Assembly: GCA_035235625.1 (NCBI GenBank)
Contig: CP141141.1
Span: forward strand, 10,475,968-10,539,967
Length of the DNA stretch: 64,000 bases
Source: Saururus chinensis
Taxonomy: Eukaryota > Streptophyta > Magnoliopsida > Piperales > Saururaceae
Direction: 5' to 3'
Shown here: one piece after another, positions 47,426-58,500 of the stretch
How positions within the stretch are numbered: position 1 is the stretch's first letter
How the letters are laid out: the number at the start of each line of letters is the position of its first letter
The notes under the pieces: model-generated
Databases searched by the model: none
Told to the model about the DNA's origin: nothing
Seen by the model: the letters and a program-made list of their open reading frames with translations, nothing else
Position numbers and translations under genes: made by a program

Positions 47426-50400
47426 ATGTGAGATCATCAATATTGAGTTGCTTGAGAAAATTAAATTGTTGAAAGAGGAATTGAAAACTTCAAATTCAAA
47501 ATTGAAAGAATTTGTTAAAGGAAAAAAAACTTAATAAAATTCTTTTATGTGGTCAATTTGGATGTGATAAAAGTGGTTTAGGGTATGTGGGACAAAAAAA
47601 TACAAATTCCCTAAGAATCACTAAATTTGTTAGGGCTGAAAATTTGAATGATAATGGTGCTAGTACATCAAATTCTATACTTTTGGTTGGAACATAATTG
47701 ATTAAGAAAGATCTAGTAATTGAAATTGAGCCAAACAAGAATAAACTAGTGAGGAAACCATAACTTGTGAGAAATAATGTTAAAATTGACTTACTTAGAC
47801 AAATGACATGGATATGAAGAGGCTTAAAGGAACTTAATGCAAAGGTTCAAAATCTTGGACATAGGGATTACACACATGATTCACTAAGTTTTCCTCATAA
47901 GTTTGTTTATAATGGTTATAAAAAAAAGAACAAAAGGTGAATGCAAAAACTCTTGAGAATGCTAAACATGAAAAAAAGTTGAGTGACATTCAAGAATTTG
48001 TGAAAAGTAAGACAATTTAGGTAAAAAAAAGAGGATGTGAATATCTTATTGTGCTCATCGCCATGACAACTTCATACTCTAACATGTGGTACTTGAATAG
48101 TAGATGTTCAAAGCACATGACTAATGACAAATCTAGGCTTACTAATTTGATAAAGAAGTATGATGACAAAGTTACATTTAGAGATGGAAACACTATAAAA
48201 ATAGATGGGATAAGCACTTTGAAAGTTTTTGGATTGCTTGATTTTGAAAATGCTTTATATGTGAGTGGTTTGAAAGCTAATCTTTTGAAAATTAATCAAA
48301 ATTGTGACTATAGTTCTGTTGTTAAATTTACAAAGAAAGCCTATTATATTATTGATAAATCTGGAATAACTTGAGTGAAAAGCTTATGAGCACATGATAA
48401 TTGCTATTTACTTGATCCTTTTTATTTTGTAAACTTGTCCTTACTTGATAATAGTTACTTGTGACATCAATGATTAGGACATATGATTTCATATATTTGA
48501 TAAAAATAGCAATGGAATGATCATTAGAGGTTCTCCTATTTTGAAAACTTTGTATGTGGTGCTTGTCAAAAGGGTAAATGATCAAAGTCCCATTATAAAA
48601 AGTTGAAACATGTGCAAATTGAGAGACTATTAGAATTAATACACATGGACCTTATGGGACCAATGCAAAAAGTTAATTTGGGTAGTAAAAAGTACATCTT
48701 GGTGATGATGGATGACCTATCAATATTAACTTGGGTAGATTTTTTTAGAGAAAAGTTTTGATGCTTTTGAAGCATTTGAAACAATTACCCTTACCATACA
48801 AAACATAAGTGGTATGAAAATCCAAAATATTAGAAGTGACAGAGGTGGTGAATTCACTAACTATTGGTTTAAATAATATTGTGATAAATATGAAATTCAT
48901 CATGAGATCTTAGCCCCTAAAACTCCTCAACAAAATGGAATAGGTAAAAGGAAGAATAGGGCTATTTAAGAAATGGCTAGGGTTACACTGGATGAAAAAA
49001 AATTTGATAAACTTTTTTGGGTAGAAGTTGTAAGTACTGCAACTTACACTCTCAATAAAATCTATTTAAAACCTGGCATAGTCCAAATTCATTGTGAGTT
49101 TGTAGAGAGGTAAGAAACTTATTGTTAAACACTTTAGAGCCTTTGGAAGTCCTTGTCATATCTGAAGAGATAGGGAAGCCTTAAAAAATTTTGATATTAA
49201 GACTGATGATGGAATTTTCCTTTGATATTCTCTGATAAGTAGTGCATACATGGTTTTTAACAAAAAACTCAAACTATCATGGAGTCTTTTAAAGTGGTTG
49301 TGAATGATGCACACATTTTTGAAAATCAAAACATTCAATATGGGAAAGGAAAACAAAAAGTTGATATTGCTATGATTTTGTTGATTCAACTAATGTGTTT
49401 AGTGATGCAGATGATAAATAACATGAACATGCGAAAGTTTATGATGATCATATACATGAAAGAGAAGTTTAAGACGAAGAGCACGAACCACAAGTTCAAA
49501 CTGGTCAAGTACCTAATTGGGTTAAAAAAGGCTATCCTCAAATTGATGTAATTGGTGACATCAATGAAGGAATGAGAACAAGATATCAGTTAGAAGAACA
49601 AATAAAATTTCTTGCTATGTATCTCTTATTGAACCAAAGAAAATTGATGAAGCTTTTAAGGATGAAGATTGGATAAATGCAATGTAAGAGGAATTAGGAA
49701 AAATTACTAGGAATGATGTATGATTTCTTATCCCTATACCTATGCAATATAATGCTATAGGTACAAAGTGGATTTACAAGAATAAGACCGATGAACAAGG
49801 TGATGCGGTAAGAAACAAAGGCAGGTTGGTTGCTCAATGCTACACACAGGTAGAAGGCATTGATTTTGATGAAACTTTTGCTCCTCTTGTTAGTATTGAA
49901 TCTATTAGGTTGCTTCTTGCTATAACTTCTCATTTAAAATTCAAAGTATATCATATTGATGTTAAAAATAGTTTTTAAAATAGAAACTTGAAAGAATAAA
50001 TCTATGCCAAATAGCCTAAGGGTTTCATCAATCTTCATCATCCTGATTATGTTTACAAATTGAAGAAAACAAGCTCTAAGAGCATGACATGATAGATTGA
50101 TACAATATCTAACAAAATAGGGTAACATAAGAGGAGGTGTTGACAAGACATTATTTGTGAAGAAGTATGAAAAACATGTTGTGATGGCACGAATTTATGT
50201 GGATGACATCATCTTTAGCTTTACAAATAATAAGTTTGCCAAAGCTTTTGCAAAAGAGATGAGTAATGAATTTAAAATGACTACGAAAGGTTTACTAACT
50301 TATTTTTGTGGTTTGCAGGTACAACAAACTAATGCTAGAATTTTTATCTCACAATCAAAGTTTGCTAAAGATCTGGTATAGAAATTTGAACTTCAAGATG

Positions 50401-50728
50401 CAAAACATGTCAAGACACCTATGTCTTCATATGTCAAGTTATGTAAAATGTTTCAGGTAAATTTGTTGAACAAACCTTGTATAGAAACATAATTTGTAGT
50501 CCTTTGTACTTAACTGCTAGTCACCCAACTATTTGCTTAAGTGTTGGAGTATATGCCTAGACATCAAGCTTATCCTAAAGAATCTCACATGACTGTTTTT
50601 AAGAGAATAATAAAATATGTGAGTGTATCTATTGGATATGTTTTATGGTTCCCATTTGATACTACTTTTGAACAACATTTCAATTGGCTAATATTTCACA
50701 AGACCATTTGATTTCAATAGGTTCACTA
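47426..50728 (+). pseudogene. Copia-3 (SIRE-like) gag-pol remnant
   Basis: In order on the plus strand: a Gag C-terminal coiled-coil-like piece ('ELLEKIKLLKEELK', about 47445); protease at 48051-48374 with 'WYLNSRCSKHMTND', where the expected catalytic DSG reads NSR; a pre-integrase 'HQ*LGH' piece at about 48465; integrase with 'LIHMDLMGPM', 'YILVMMDD' and 'APKTPQQNGI'; and reverse transcriptase at 49742-50381 with 'GTKWIYKNK', 'FAPLVSIESIRLLLA' and YVDD at 50196-50207. It ends within RNase H ('KYVSVSIGYVLWFPFDTTF') at about 50690. Many stops and shifts. The wording fits the SIRE lineage. Confidence 0.85.
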
Positions 50729-51980
50729 TGTGAGTCTTATATCTATCTACTTAACCTAGCATATTACTACATTACCCCTAGTTCGATTATTTATCGAAGA
50801 TAAAGACTATTAGATATGACCTCTTTGCGCATAATTTTTATACGTAGTGGAATCAACCAAATATTCTCTTAAACCTCACTCATGTTGTATCCATCATTCA
50901 ATCCATAGATAAATATAACAATTTAACATGGAAAACCCTAACACAGGTAAAAAAACTATAATAGTTCCAGAAAAACTACATCAATGCACTAGTAAGCAAG
51001 CTATTACATCGACACAAGCAAACTACCAACCTTTTTTAAACTAACATGAGATCCTCTTATTTAGATCGTTGTTACTAGCTTTCAAGTCTTCTCCCTCAAT
51101 AACTTGAAACTTTTTCCTCCTTGCCTTGTTTTTGTCTCCCTGTAACCTTCAACAAGCACCTCTTCTTGTATTGATTTTGACCTTGTGGAATCTTCGATCT
51201 CCCATTGAAGATATACTGCAACTCCTTTGAAATCTCTATGTAAAATTTCCTTTAGTTGTGGATTAGCCTCATGAATTTAACAATATTCTTCAACACAAAG
51301 TTTCATGTGAATCCTCCTTGGAAAATAATGTGCAAAAAACATAAACCTATTTTCTCTAATCTCCTCTAGGTTTTCTCTCTCAAAATTTGTGATTTCTTAA
51401 CCCTTCTATAACTCCTTAAGTAGGTTTAGGTCTTAAAACTTGAATATGGAAAGAAATTGAAATCAAAATGGCTTAATTAAGGTAATTTGTCCTTTAAGCA
51501 ATTGTTCATTTCAAACAATGATCATTTATTCACTGTTTGTTTTGTGCATAATACTTCAAGCAACGATTGATTCATGAGAGTGATTGATCAATAACTCTTG
51601 ACTTCAATTTACACAGGGGTAAATCAAGTGCTTGATTGATCATTTTGTTATTCTTATTGTGCAGCAATCAATCGTTCTGCCTATAATTTACTATTTTGCC
51701 CTTTTTACACTAAAACCTTCAAAAACCTTTGAAATCATTTTTGAAACTTGTCTAAGTATTTTTTGTATGCAAATATGATCTGAATAAGCTTCAAAGCCCT
51801 TCAACATTTTTTAATTTTTTGTCTTGATCCATAAGAACATGTTAGCTCCTATTTTTCAAGTCTGTCAATTCCAAATCTGACTCAACCGCAACACCATAAA
51901 TCAAATTCTAAGACTCAATACATACACTAGGTTTCTAGACATAATTTTGATAAATAAATAAGCCAATAGCCTTGACATAT
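50729..51980 (-). mobile_element. Copia (SIRE-like) LTR, minus orientation, in Copia-3 RNase H
   Basis: Plus-strand start TGTGAGTCTTATA matches 2580, and the sequence runs parallel to both halves of the Copia-1 LTR. It stops at 51980, about 18 bases short of the expected end, exactly where LTR-G begins. It lies in the opposite orientation to Copia-3, so it is a separate insertion, probably a solo LTR. Confidence 0.72.
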
Positions 51981-53775
51981 TGTAATGTCTGAAAATTTTC
52001 TAAATTCCCGAAGTCGACCATGTAAAAATTAGGGTATTAAACCCCTTGAACTTCTTGTGAGAATAAATTAATCATTGGTAGGCATTGGTAGCTGAGACTT
52101 ATATAGATGGAAAGTAGATAGAAAGAGCTTCAAAACTCCACCAAGAATGCACAAATCGGAGTTTGGATGAGGGAGATACGACCATTCGAAGTTATATATA
52201 GTGCGCTAGTCCCGTTTACCTGAATTGGACGCGTATATTGGCTGTTTAAGCCACTTTACGGGCCCAATAATTTTATTGACGGAAATTAATAACAAATAGG
52301 TGCAAGTAGCCTATTTAGCCCAACTTCTAAGGGGACCATGCCTATAAAAAAGGCTAATTAGGACTAATGAAAAGGGAGGGATCTTTTGGCCATTAAGGGA
52401 AGGAGGAAGAGTAGACAATGAAATTTTTTGGCAAAACTCCAACGAGGCTCTGGTGGCAGCAGATCGACGACAAACTAGCAATTAAGGTATGATCACTATC
52501 TTAATCTTTGAGTTGAAATTAATAAGGATTTTATGGAGTAAAATAAGGTGTAAATTGTATTTTTATTAAGTTTTGCAAAGAGAGTAATTTTTGCAATGAG
52601 TTCTCGTAATTACATTACAAAAGATTGGTTTTGCAAGTCTTATTCAGAACCTGTTGAATAGCCGTCGGCCTGTCATCTTTTGGCCAAAACCCTTATTGCT
52701 GAGCGGATCTGACTGGGGGTGACCCGCCGGTGGCAGGTCCCTTTGCCGCCGTGCAAGTCTCTGAAAAAAAAAGGATACTGGTCGCTTTGGCTGTGACCAT
52801 CGCTGCTCCAACCTTGGCCGCAATAGCATCGTAGCTCAGTTAAGAAAAAGGAAAGGCGACCTTTTGGTTGCCAGCTAGCCACCGGACGGCGGTTGAACCA
52901 ATGCCATTGGTTCCGCAGTGCGCCAGTAGCCTGAAATTCCTTAGGTCACCCCCCATCCGCTGCGGCGTAGGTGGCACTGCCAGGGGTCGAACGGCCGCTG
53001 GCCGGTTCAGGGGGAGATGACCCACAATGTTGGTTGTCTGCGCACCATGGACAGAGTCAGGTTACCCAACCTGGTTCGGTTTGACTCAATTTAAAAAAAG
53101 GGAAGTGAACCAGGTCTGGTTCAGGGGGATAAAAATGTCAAAAAAATTCTAGAAAATTACTCATGAACCTTGTGATGTGTGGTAGTATTCGGACCAAGTT
53201 TCAGACCTGGGAAAAGTCCCAAAGACTATAAAATGACCCTTTTACTTCTTGTAGTTAAATTACCTTACGATATTCATTTACCCGACTTAGGGGGTCTGGT
53301 TTAGAGGCCTATGAGTGGAATTAAAAATTAGAGAAATTTACAGTAAGAGATTATTGTGTACCCTAAATATTCATCAAATCACGTAGTGAGGAAAAATCCT
53401 AGTGCATGAATAATTGACCTTTTTGCCCCTAAGGTTAATCATTAACCGTTAAGTCAACTAAGGACGGTTTAAGGGGTTCACGACCCCATCACATGTCAGG
53501 AAAATTACACAGAGTCCATAAAGTCAAGTAGTACCCTTGAGTTCAATTTTAGACCAATTAGATTGCAATAAGGCCTTAAACCAAATAACATAAATACCCT
53601 TCGAGTGAACAACCGACATTCGTGTGAATGGAAGCATGAGTAAGTTTGAGAGTGGAGCCTTGTGAAAAGTTAATGACTTAAAATCAATAGTAGGGCAATA
53701 AAAAAACTAGAATGACCCTAGGGAGGGTATCATACCCTAGGTGGTAGAATTACCCTAATGCCCTTAGGAGCAATA
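51981..53775 (+). mobile_element. LTR-G: LTR-A-family LTR, 3' part missing
   Basis: TGTAATGTCTGAAAATTTTC start. It is homologous to the minus strand of LTR-A from its start ('agaaagagcttcaaaac', 'gcacaaatcggagtt', 'ttagcccaacttctaagggg'), with a TATA-like CCTATAAAAAAGG at about 52341-52353. A GC-rich block lies at 52660-53030, and the match fades after 'taatgcccttagga' at about 53770. The terminal 'TTACA' end is not found, so the right end is deleted or displaced. Confidence 0.68.
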
Positions 53776-54080
53776 TATTTTATTTTACTGAAATATATGT
53801 CCTAAATTTTTTTTAAACAAACCTTTTAGATAATAACAACAAAATCACAAAATTTTATTCCAATGTTTTAGAAGATCAAAATCAAAATCAAGTTTTAAAA
53901 AAAATTAACCTTTTAGATAACAACATCAAAATAAAAAAAATATCCCAACATTTAAGAAGAACAAAATTAAAATCATTTTTTTTTCAAAATAAACCTTTCA
54001 TATAACAACATTAAATGAAATAATTGAAAACTTTGAAACATATCTTCAAAATATTTTAACACTAGGGTTCAAACGATTTG
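53776..54080. repeat. AT-rich tandem repeat, about 86 bp x 3
   Basis: Units start 'accttttagataa' or 'acctttcatataa' at 53821, 53908 and 53993, with A-rich middles. Position is just beyond LTR-G. Confidence 0.75.
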
Positions 54081-54642
54081 AAAATAGATAATTTTTTTAG
54101 TGAATATATATAAAAATTTTAACAATAGACATTTTTTACAATGGATATATGTTGATCGCCATTTCCCCATATGTATCTGCTACCACCATATAAATGGTGA
54201 CAACCGGATGACCGAAAGGGGTGTAGTTGATGGGCAATGGATCGAAAGGGGAGAAGGGTGAAGGGAGAGGGACCAAAAGGGGCAAAGGGAAAGGGTCCGA
54301 AAGAATTATAGGGGTGAAGGGCGAGGGGCAATGGGCGCTAAAGCCATTGCAAACATATTGGTTGCCATGCATTGTTCATCACACAGTGAAGTGAGTCCGG
54401 TTAATGCTGCATTAAACGGATGATATTCGAGACGTTGAGGGCAAATAAGTCCTAATAAGGTACAAAGCTGAGAAATATCAATTTATTCTAAAAATACTAA
54501 AAAAGTTAAATTCCTTACACAATGACTTAAAAGTTTGGTAAATCCTTCTCTCACTTATCATTATTAATTCCCACATATAACACAACCTATTCCCACCACC
54601 CACACTAATGACCCTCTAAGAAAGCTCAAAATACTATAAAAA
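54081..54642. other. Intergenic sequence upstream of the DCD gene
   Basis: Contains a purine-rich stretch at 54215-54330 with repeated 'gaaaggggagaaggg' words and otherwise mixed sequence. The minus-strand frames here (54119-54372) are proline-rich complements of that stretch. Nothing else is recognised. Confidence 0.5.
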
Positions 54643-54827
54643 CTCCCTTCCTCCAATTTTAATAAAAATATTTAAAAAAATGATTTTTATTAAACAGTAA
54701 AATTTATATCTAAAATATAAGAAAATAAACTTATGATATTTTTGTAAGTACTTAACTATTTAAATAAAATTATTAATATGATATAATTTTTTTATTAAAT
54801 ATAACTATTAATGTTGGAGGGAGGGAA
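54643..54827. mobile_element. Stowaway-like MITE at the DCD gene promoter
   Basis: Left CTCCCTTCCTCCAATTTTAATA and right ...TATTAATGTTGGAGGGAGGGAA form imperfect terminal inverted repeats of Stowaway type, with TA near each border. AT-rich, about 185 bp. It ends where the TATA-like box begins. Confidence 0.7.
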
Positions 54828-54834
54828 TATAAAA
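54826..54834 (+). promoter_or_regulatory. Candidate TATA box of the DCD gene
   Basis: ATATAAAAA directly abuts the MITE end and lies upstream of a CT- and CAA-rich leader. The 5' end of the transcript is not visible, so this is a candidate only. Confidence 0.4.
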
Positions 54835-54859
54835 ATGGCCATAGAATTGGGCCATATAA

Positions 54860-55166
54860 GCAAATGAAGTCAAATCTTGTCGTATGAAAGCCCAACGCAA
54901 CGAAACGAAACGAAACGTTTGCGGTCACTCTCCCGTCTACCACTCTACCATCATCTCCACGCTTCCTCCATTCGAATGCCGGGAAACATTGTACCAAAAC
55001 TAAAAAAATGCCTTGAAATATATGCTGGTGAGGATATCCACCGGTTTCCTCTGTTGCCTCTCGCCTGATTGCCATTTTCCGCGGACCCATTTCGGTGATT
55101 GATCAGCGTCTTGCACATTCTGTGTTGCTGCCTTGATTGGTTTCTTTGCACTTCTGATACTTTTTG
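54860..55166 (+). other. Probable 5' leader exon of the DCD gene, with upstream ATGs
   Basis: A donor TTTTTG|GTAAGC follows 55166, and a T-rich intron runs to an acceptor at ...ACATGTAG (55521). The leader contains an ACGAA microsatellite (54894-54917). It has small upstream ORFs: one from 54884 (about 39 codons) and one at 54976-55068 (30 codons, ending LLPLA). They overlap no coding exon. Transcript start and splice sites are inferred. Confidence 0.5.
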
Positions 55167-55521
55167 GTAAGCTTTATTGGTCAGCATTTGGAGATTTCTT
55201 TTTCCTGTTATTTTCTGCTGTTGATGTTCCTATTTGATTTTCTTTGATAGGTTTTTTATTGGACGACTGGGGATATTGTTTCCTGACACTTTTAGATAAA
55301 AAACCTTTTCTTTTGCGTTATTTTGGCAGCCTTTTCCTTTTCAGTAATTGGAATTTTCTTTGTTGTTTCTTCTTTTATTGTTGGCATCTCCTGTGGTCGA
55401 TGGAGGTTTATATCTTCCTGTTTGGATTCCGTTTCCTGACTGGTTTGTTTTTTGTTTTTTAAGTATATATTAAGTTGTACTGTTGATTTCTTACTGAAAA
55501 TTTTTGGAATTTTACATGTAG
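55167..55521 (+). other. Leader intron of the DCD gene (inferred)
   Basis: T-rich stretch between GTAAGC (55167) and ...TTTTACATGTAG (55521). The alternative acceptor AG three bases later would serve equally. No gene inside. Confidence 0.5.
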
Positions 55522-55556
55522 TAGCCAAAGATCGTATAGGTTTTAAAATATTGACA

Positions 55557-58500
55557 ATGGGGAAAAGGAAGCGCGTGCGTAATATGAAGTTAAGAAAAGT
55601 AGTGGGAGGTGAGGGGACTGAAGATACTAACACGGCTGCTCTAGTTGATGTGAAGGAAACTGTGATTGTAACTCATGATAAGAGTGAGGATATATCTACT
55701 AGTGAAGGAAAAAAGTGTGAAGAAGTTGAACTCGGTGCTTCTCTTAATATTAATAATTCACTTCAGAATGAAAGAGAGGATGCGTTGAATGAATCTGAAA
55801 TGAACAACTTTCCAAGAAAGAGGGGAGTTCGCAGTAAGAAGCTTAAAAAGGTCAATGAAGATGAGAAGGCTGCAGAGTTTAAAACTGCTAGTCAATATGT
55901 TATTGATGCAACTGAGGCTGTAAGAAATGATGGTAATAAGGATATTTCTTCTGGTGAATGCGTGGAGAAGTCTCATACTGTTGAAACGGATAATGGTGAT
56001 GTTACTAAGGTTATTTCTTCTGGTGAATTTGTGGAGAATTCTCATACTGTTGAAGCAGATGACGTTAATGTTACTGAGGTTATTTCTTCTGGTGAATTTG
56101 TGGAGAAGTCACATACTTTGGATGCAGATGACGATAATGTTACTGAGGCTGTTTTAAAGGATGAGAATAAGGAAATGCCTTTCAGTGAAAATAGAATTGC
56201 AGGGTTCATTTTCATGTGCAGCGACAAGACAAAATCTGACTGCTACAGGTTTCGTGTGTTTGGGCTTCCTGCTGGGAAGTTGGAAATTGTGAAAAAAATT
56301 AAGAAAGACACAAAGCTTTATCTGTTTGACTTCAATTTGAAAATCCTATATGGTATATATTCTGCAGTAAGTGAAGGCGAGAAGGGCTTGGAAACAGATG
56401 CTTTTGGAGGTGCCTTCCCTGCACAGGTAGTCATTAGTTTTCTTGACATTTAAATCTCTTTTTTCATGGAAATAATCCTCTAGAAGCAATCACAGCGGGG
56501 AATATCTGTGAACCCACTTTGTGGGCCCCCCACAGAGGTTCCCTTCCAACTTGTTCTTTACTCTTTTATGTTCTGCAGAGAGTTTGTTTTCCATCATGTA
56601 AAAAAATTTACATTGTTTAAAATTTAATATCAAAACAATTTATACTTGTATATGTATCCCATATTTAAGATTTATGAATCAGATGTAGACATGTGGTTGT
56701 CCTATTTTTCTTTAAATTCCTGATCTATCATTTACTACTTTGAATTATTGTCTAGTTCATGCATCCGGTCACATTCTTTCCATTTACTTAAAAGAATTGA
56801 AAAAATGAAAAAAAATATGAAATGAAGATGGAAGGAGCTGGTATATGAAGATCCCTGGAGTTGTTTTTGCATGGTGGGAAAGGATTTATCTGTCAACCAT
56901 TGTGATTGCTGGACCATGACCGTGACCTGGGCCACCAGGCTGATTTGAAAATTTTGTTTTTGAAGGACTGTTGAAGCCTTAGTGGTTGTGGAATATGAAG
57001 AAAAAGTGAGATTGGTGAACAGAAAGAGAATAAGACCAGAAATAAGGGGTGAGGAAATGTCGGACTTGATGGGGAGTTACAAGATTGTGGAAAGGAATAA
57101 ATGGAAGGAGATGAAAAAAAAAATTTGACAAACAATGAAGAAGAATATATGGAAGTGTAGTTAGGAAGAATGGAGAAGATAAGTAGGTTAAGAGGAAGGG
57201 CATTTGATGAAAGATATGTGATCTGAAGGTGTATCCAGAACAGATGGAACACAATTTGACAATTTTTAGATATTTATCTAAACACGAACTTACTTATATC
57301 ATACTATTATATAAAGCAAATTGAGTGACGATAGAACTTTCATTTTTGGACTATTTTACCAGTATCTTTTACCCTTAAATTCTTATTTTACCCATGTTTC
57401 ATGTATATCCTGATGCCCTTTAATGCAAGATTAAATTGGTATGTGATTTGAGGATGTTTTGGTAAAATTATTATTTTAATTCTTTTAGATGGCTCCCACA
57501 TGATAACCAAATACTGTTTGTTGATACGACATGGGTCTTAGTTTTTACTTTATGTTGATATTAGCATTTTAAGGTTATATGTTGCACTCCCGAACTCAGA
57601 TTATGCGTTTGTGGTATCATTAGAAAACTCTCGATGAACTTTATAAAATGAGATCCCGCATGACTATGCTTTCTTAAACATTTTTTGTGAGTCCCACGCA
57701 TACAACACATTTGTCGATAATACTTTTTTGTATTTTTGCTTATATTACACATGTTGAGATTTGTGTATTTTTTAAACCATTGAAAAACTTCTGATGAGCT
57801 TTGTCAAATAAGACTCTCTGCCGAACTGATCCTAAATATGAATAACACACTTCACAAAATGAAGTCCTTCGACACTATTACCTTTGCTGAGCTATGACCT
57901 AATATTTACCAAATTAGATTTGGACTCTTAGTTGCTTACTACGTGTGTATTTGGGATCATTGTGGTCCTGAAAGCATGTATTGTAACTATAGCATATAAG
58001 GGAAACCTTTGTTCAATGAATGTGTCTATATTCACCTCAATAATCCCCTTAGTACCCCGTTTTACTTATAAATTCGTGAAGGGTTTTATGGGGTTATTGG
58101 GGTAATAAGGGGATTATTGAGGTGCATATAAACACATTCTTGTTCAATGCATACTTTATTTCTAATATATTTTATTTTTTCTTATCTAATCTATATTTGC
58201 ACGCTTAATGCGTGTGCATTCTTTCCTTTATCTCCTAAATTAATTTGTATTATATTATATTGTTGACAATGTGGACACCTGGTTCTTGCTGTTGTACACT
58301 TTTCGTATTTTTCTTTGTCTTCTAAGACTGATTTGTTTTCAAATGCGGGTGACAAAATATTTCGTTTACCAAACGTAACACCCTTATACATCCTGGAATA
58401 TGATTACTTTTTTTTTATTGATACTTCTTATTGCTGGAGTATTTAACTAAATATTAGTTTTCTCTGCCTTATAGTTAGTTCATGTTATTCTAATCTTTCC

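Noticed and set aside
54773-55090. Minus-strand frame of 105 codons opposite the DCD leader
   Set aside because: It begins in the gene leader on the opposite strand and runs into the AT-rich MITE; no domain is seen.
55452-55556. Extension of the DCD protein by 35 residues at the N terminus
   Set aside because: The frame before 55557 begins at TTG, has no ATG, and probably lies in or at the end of the leader intron.
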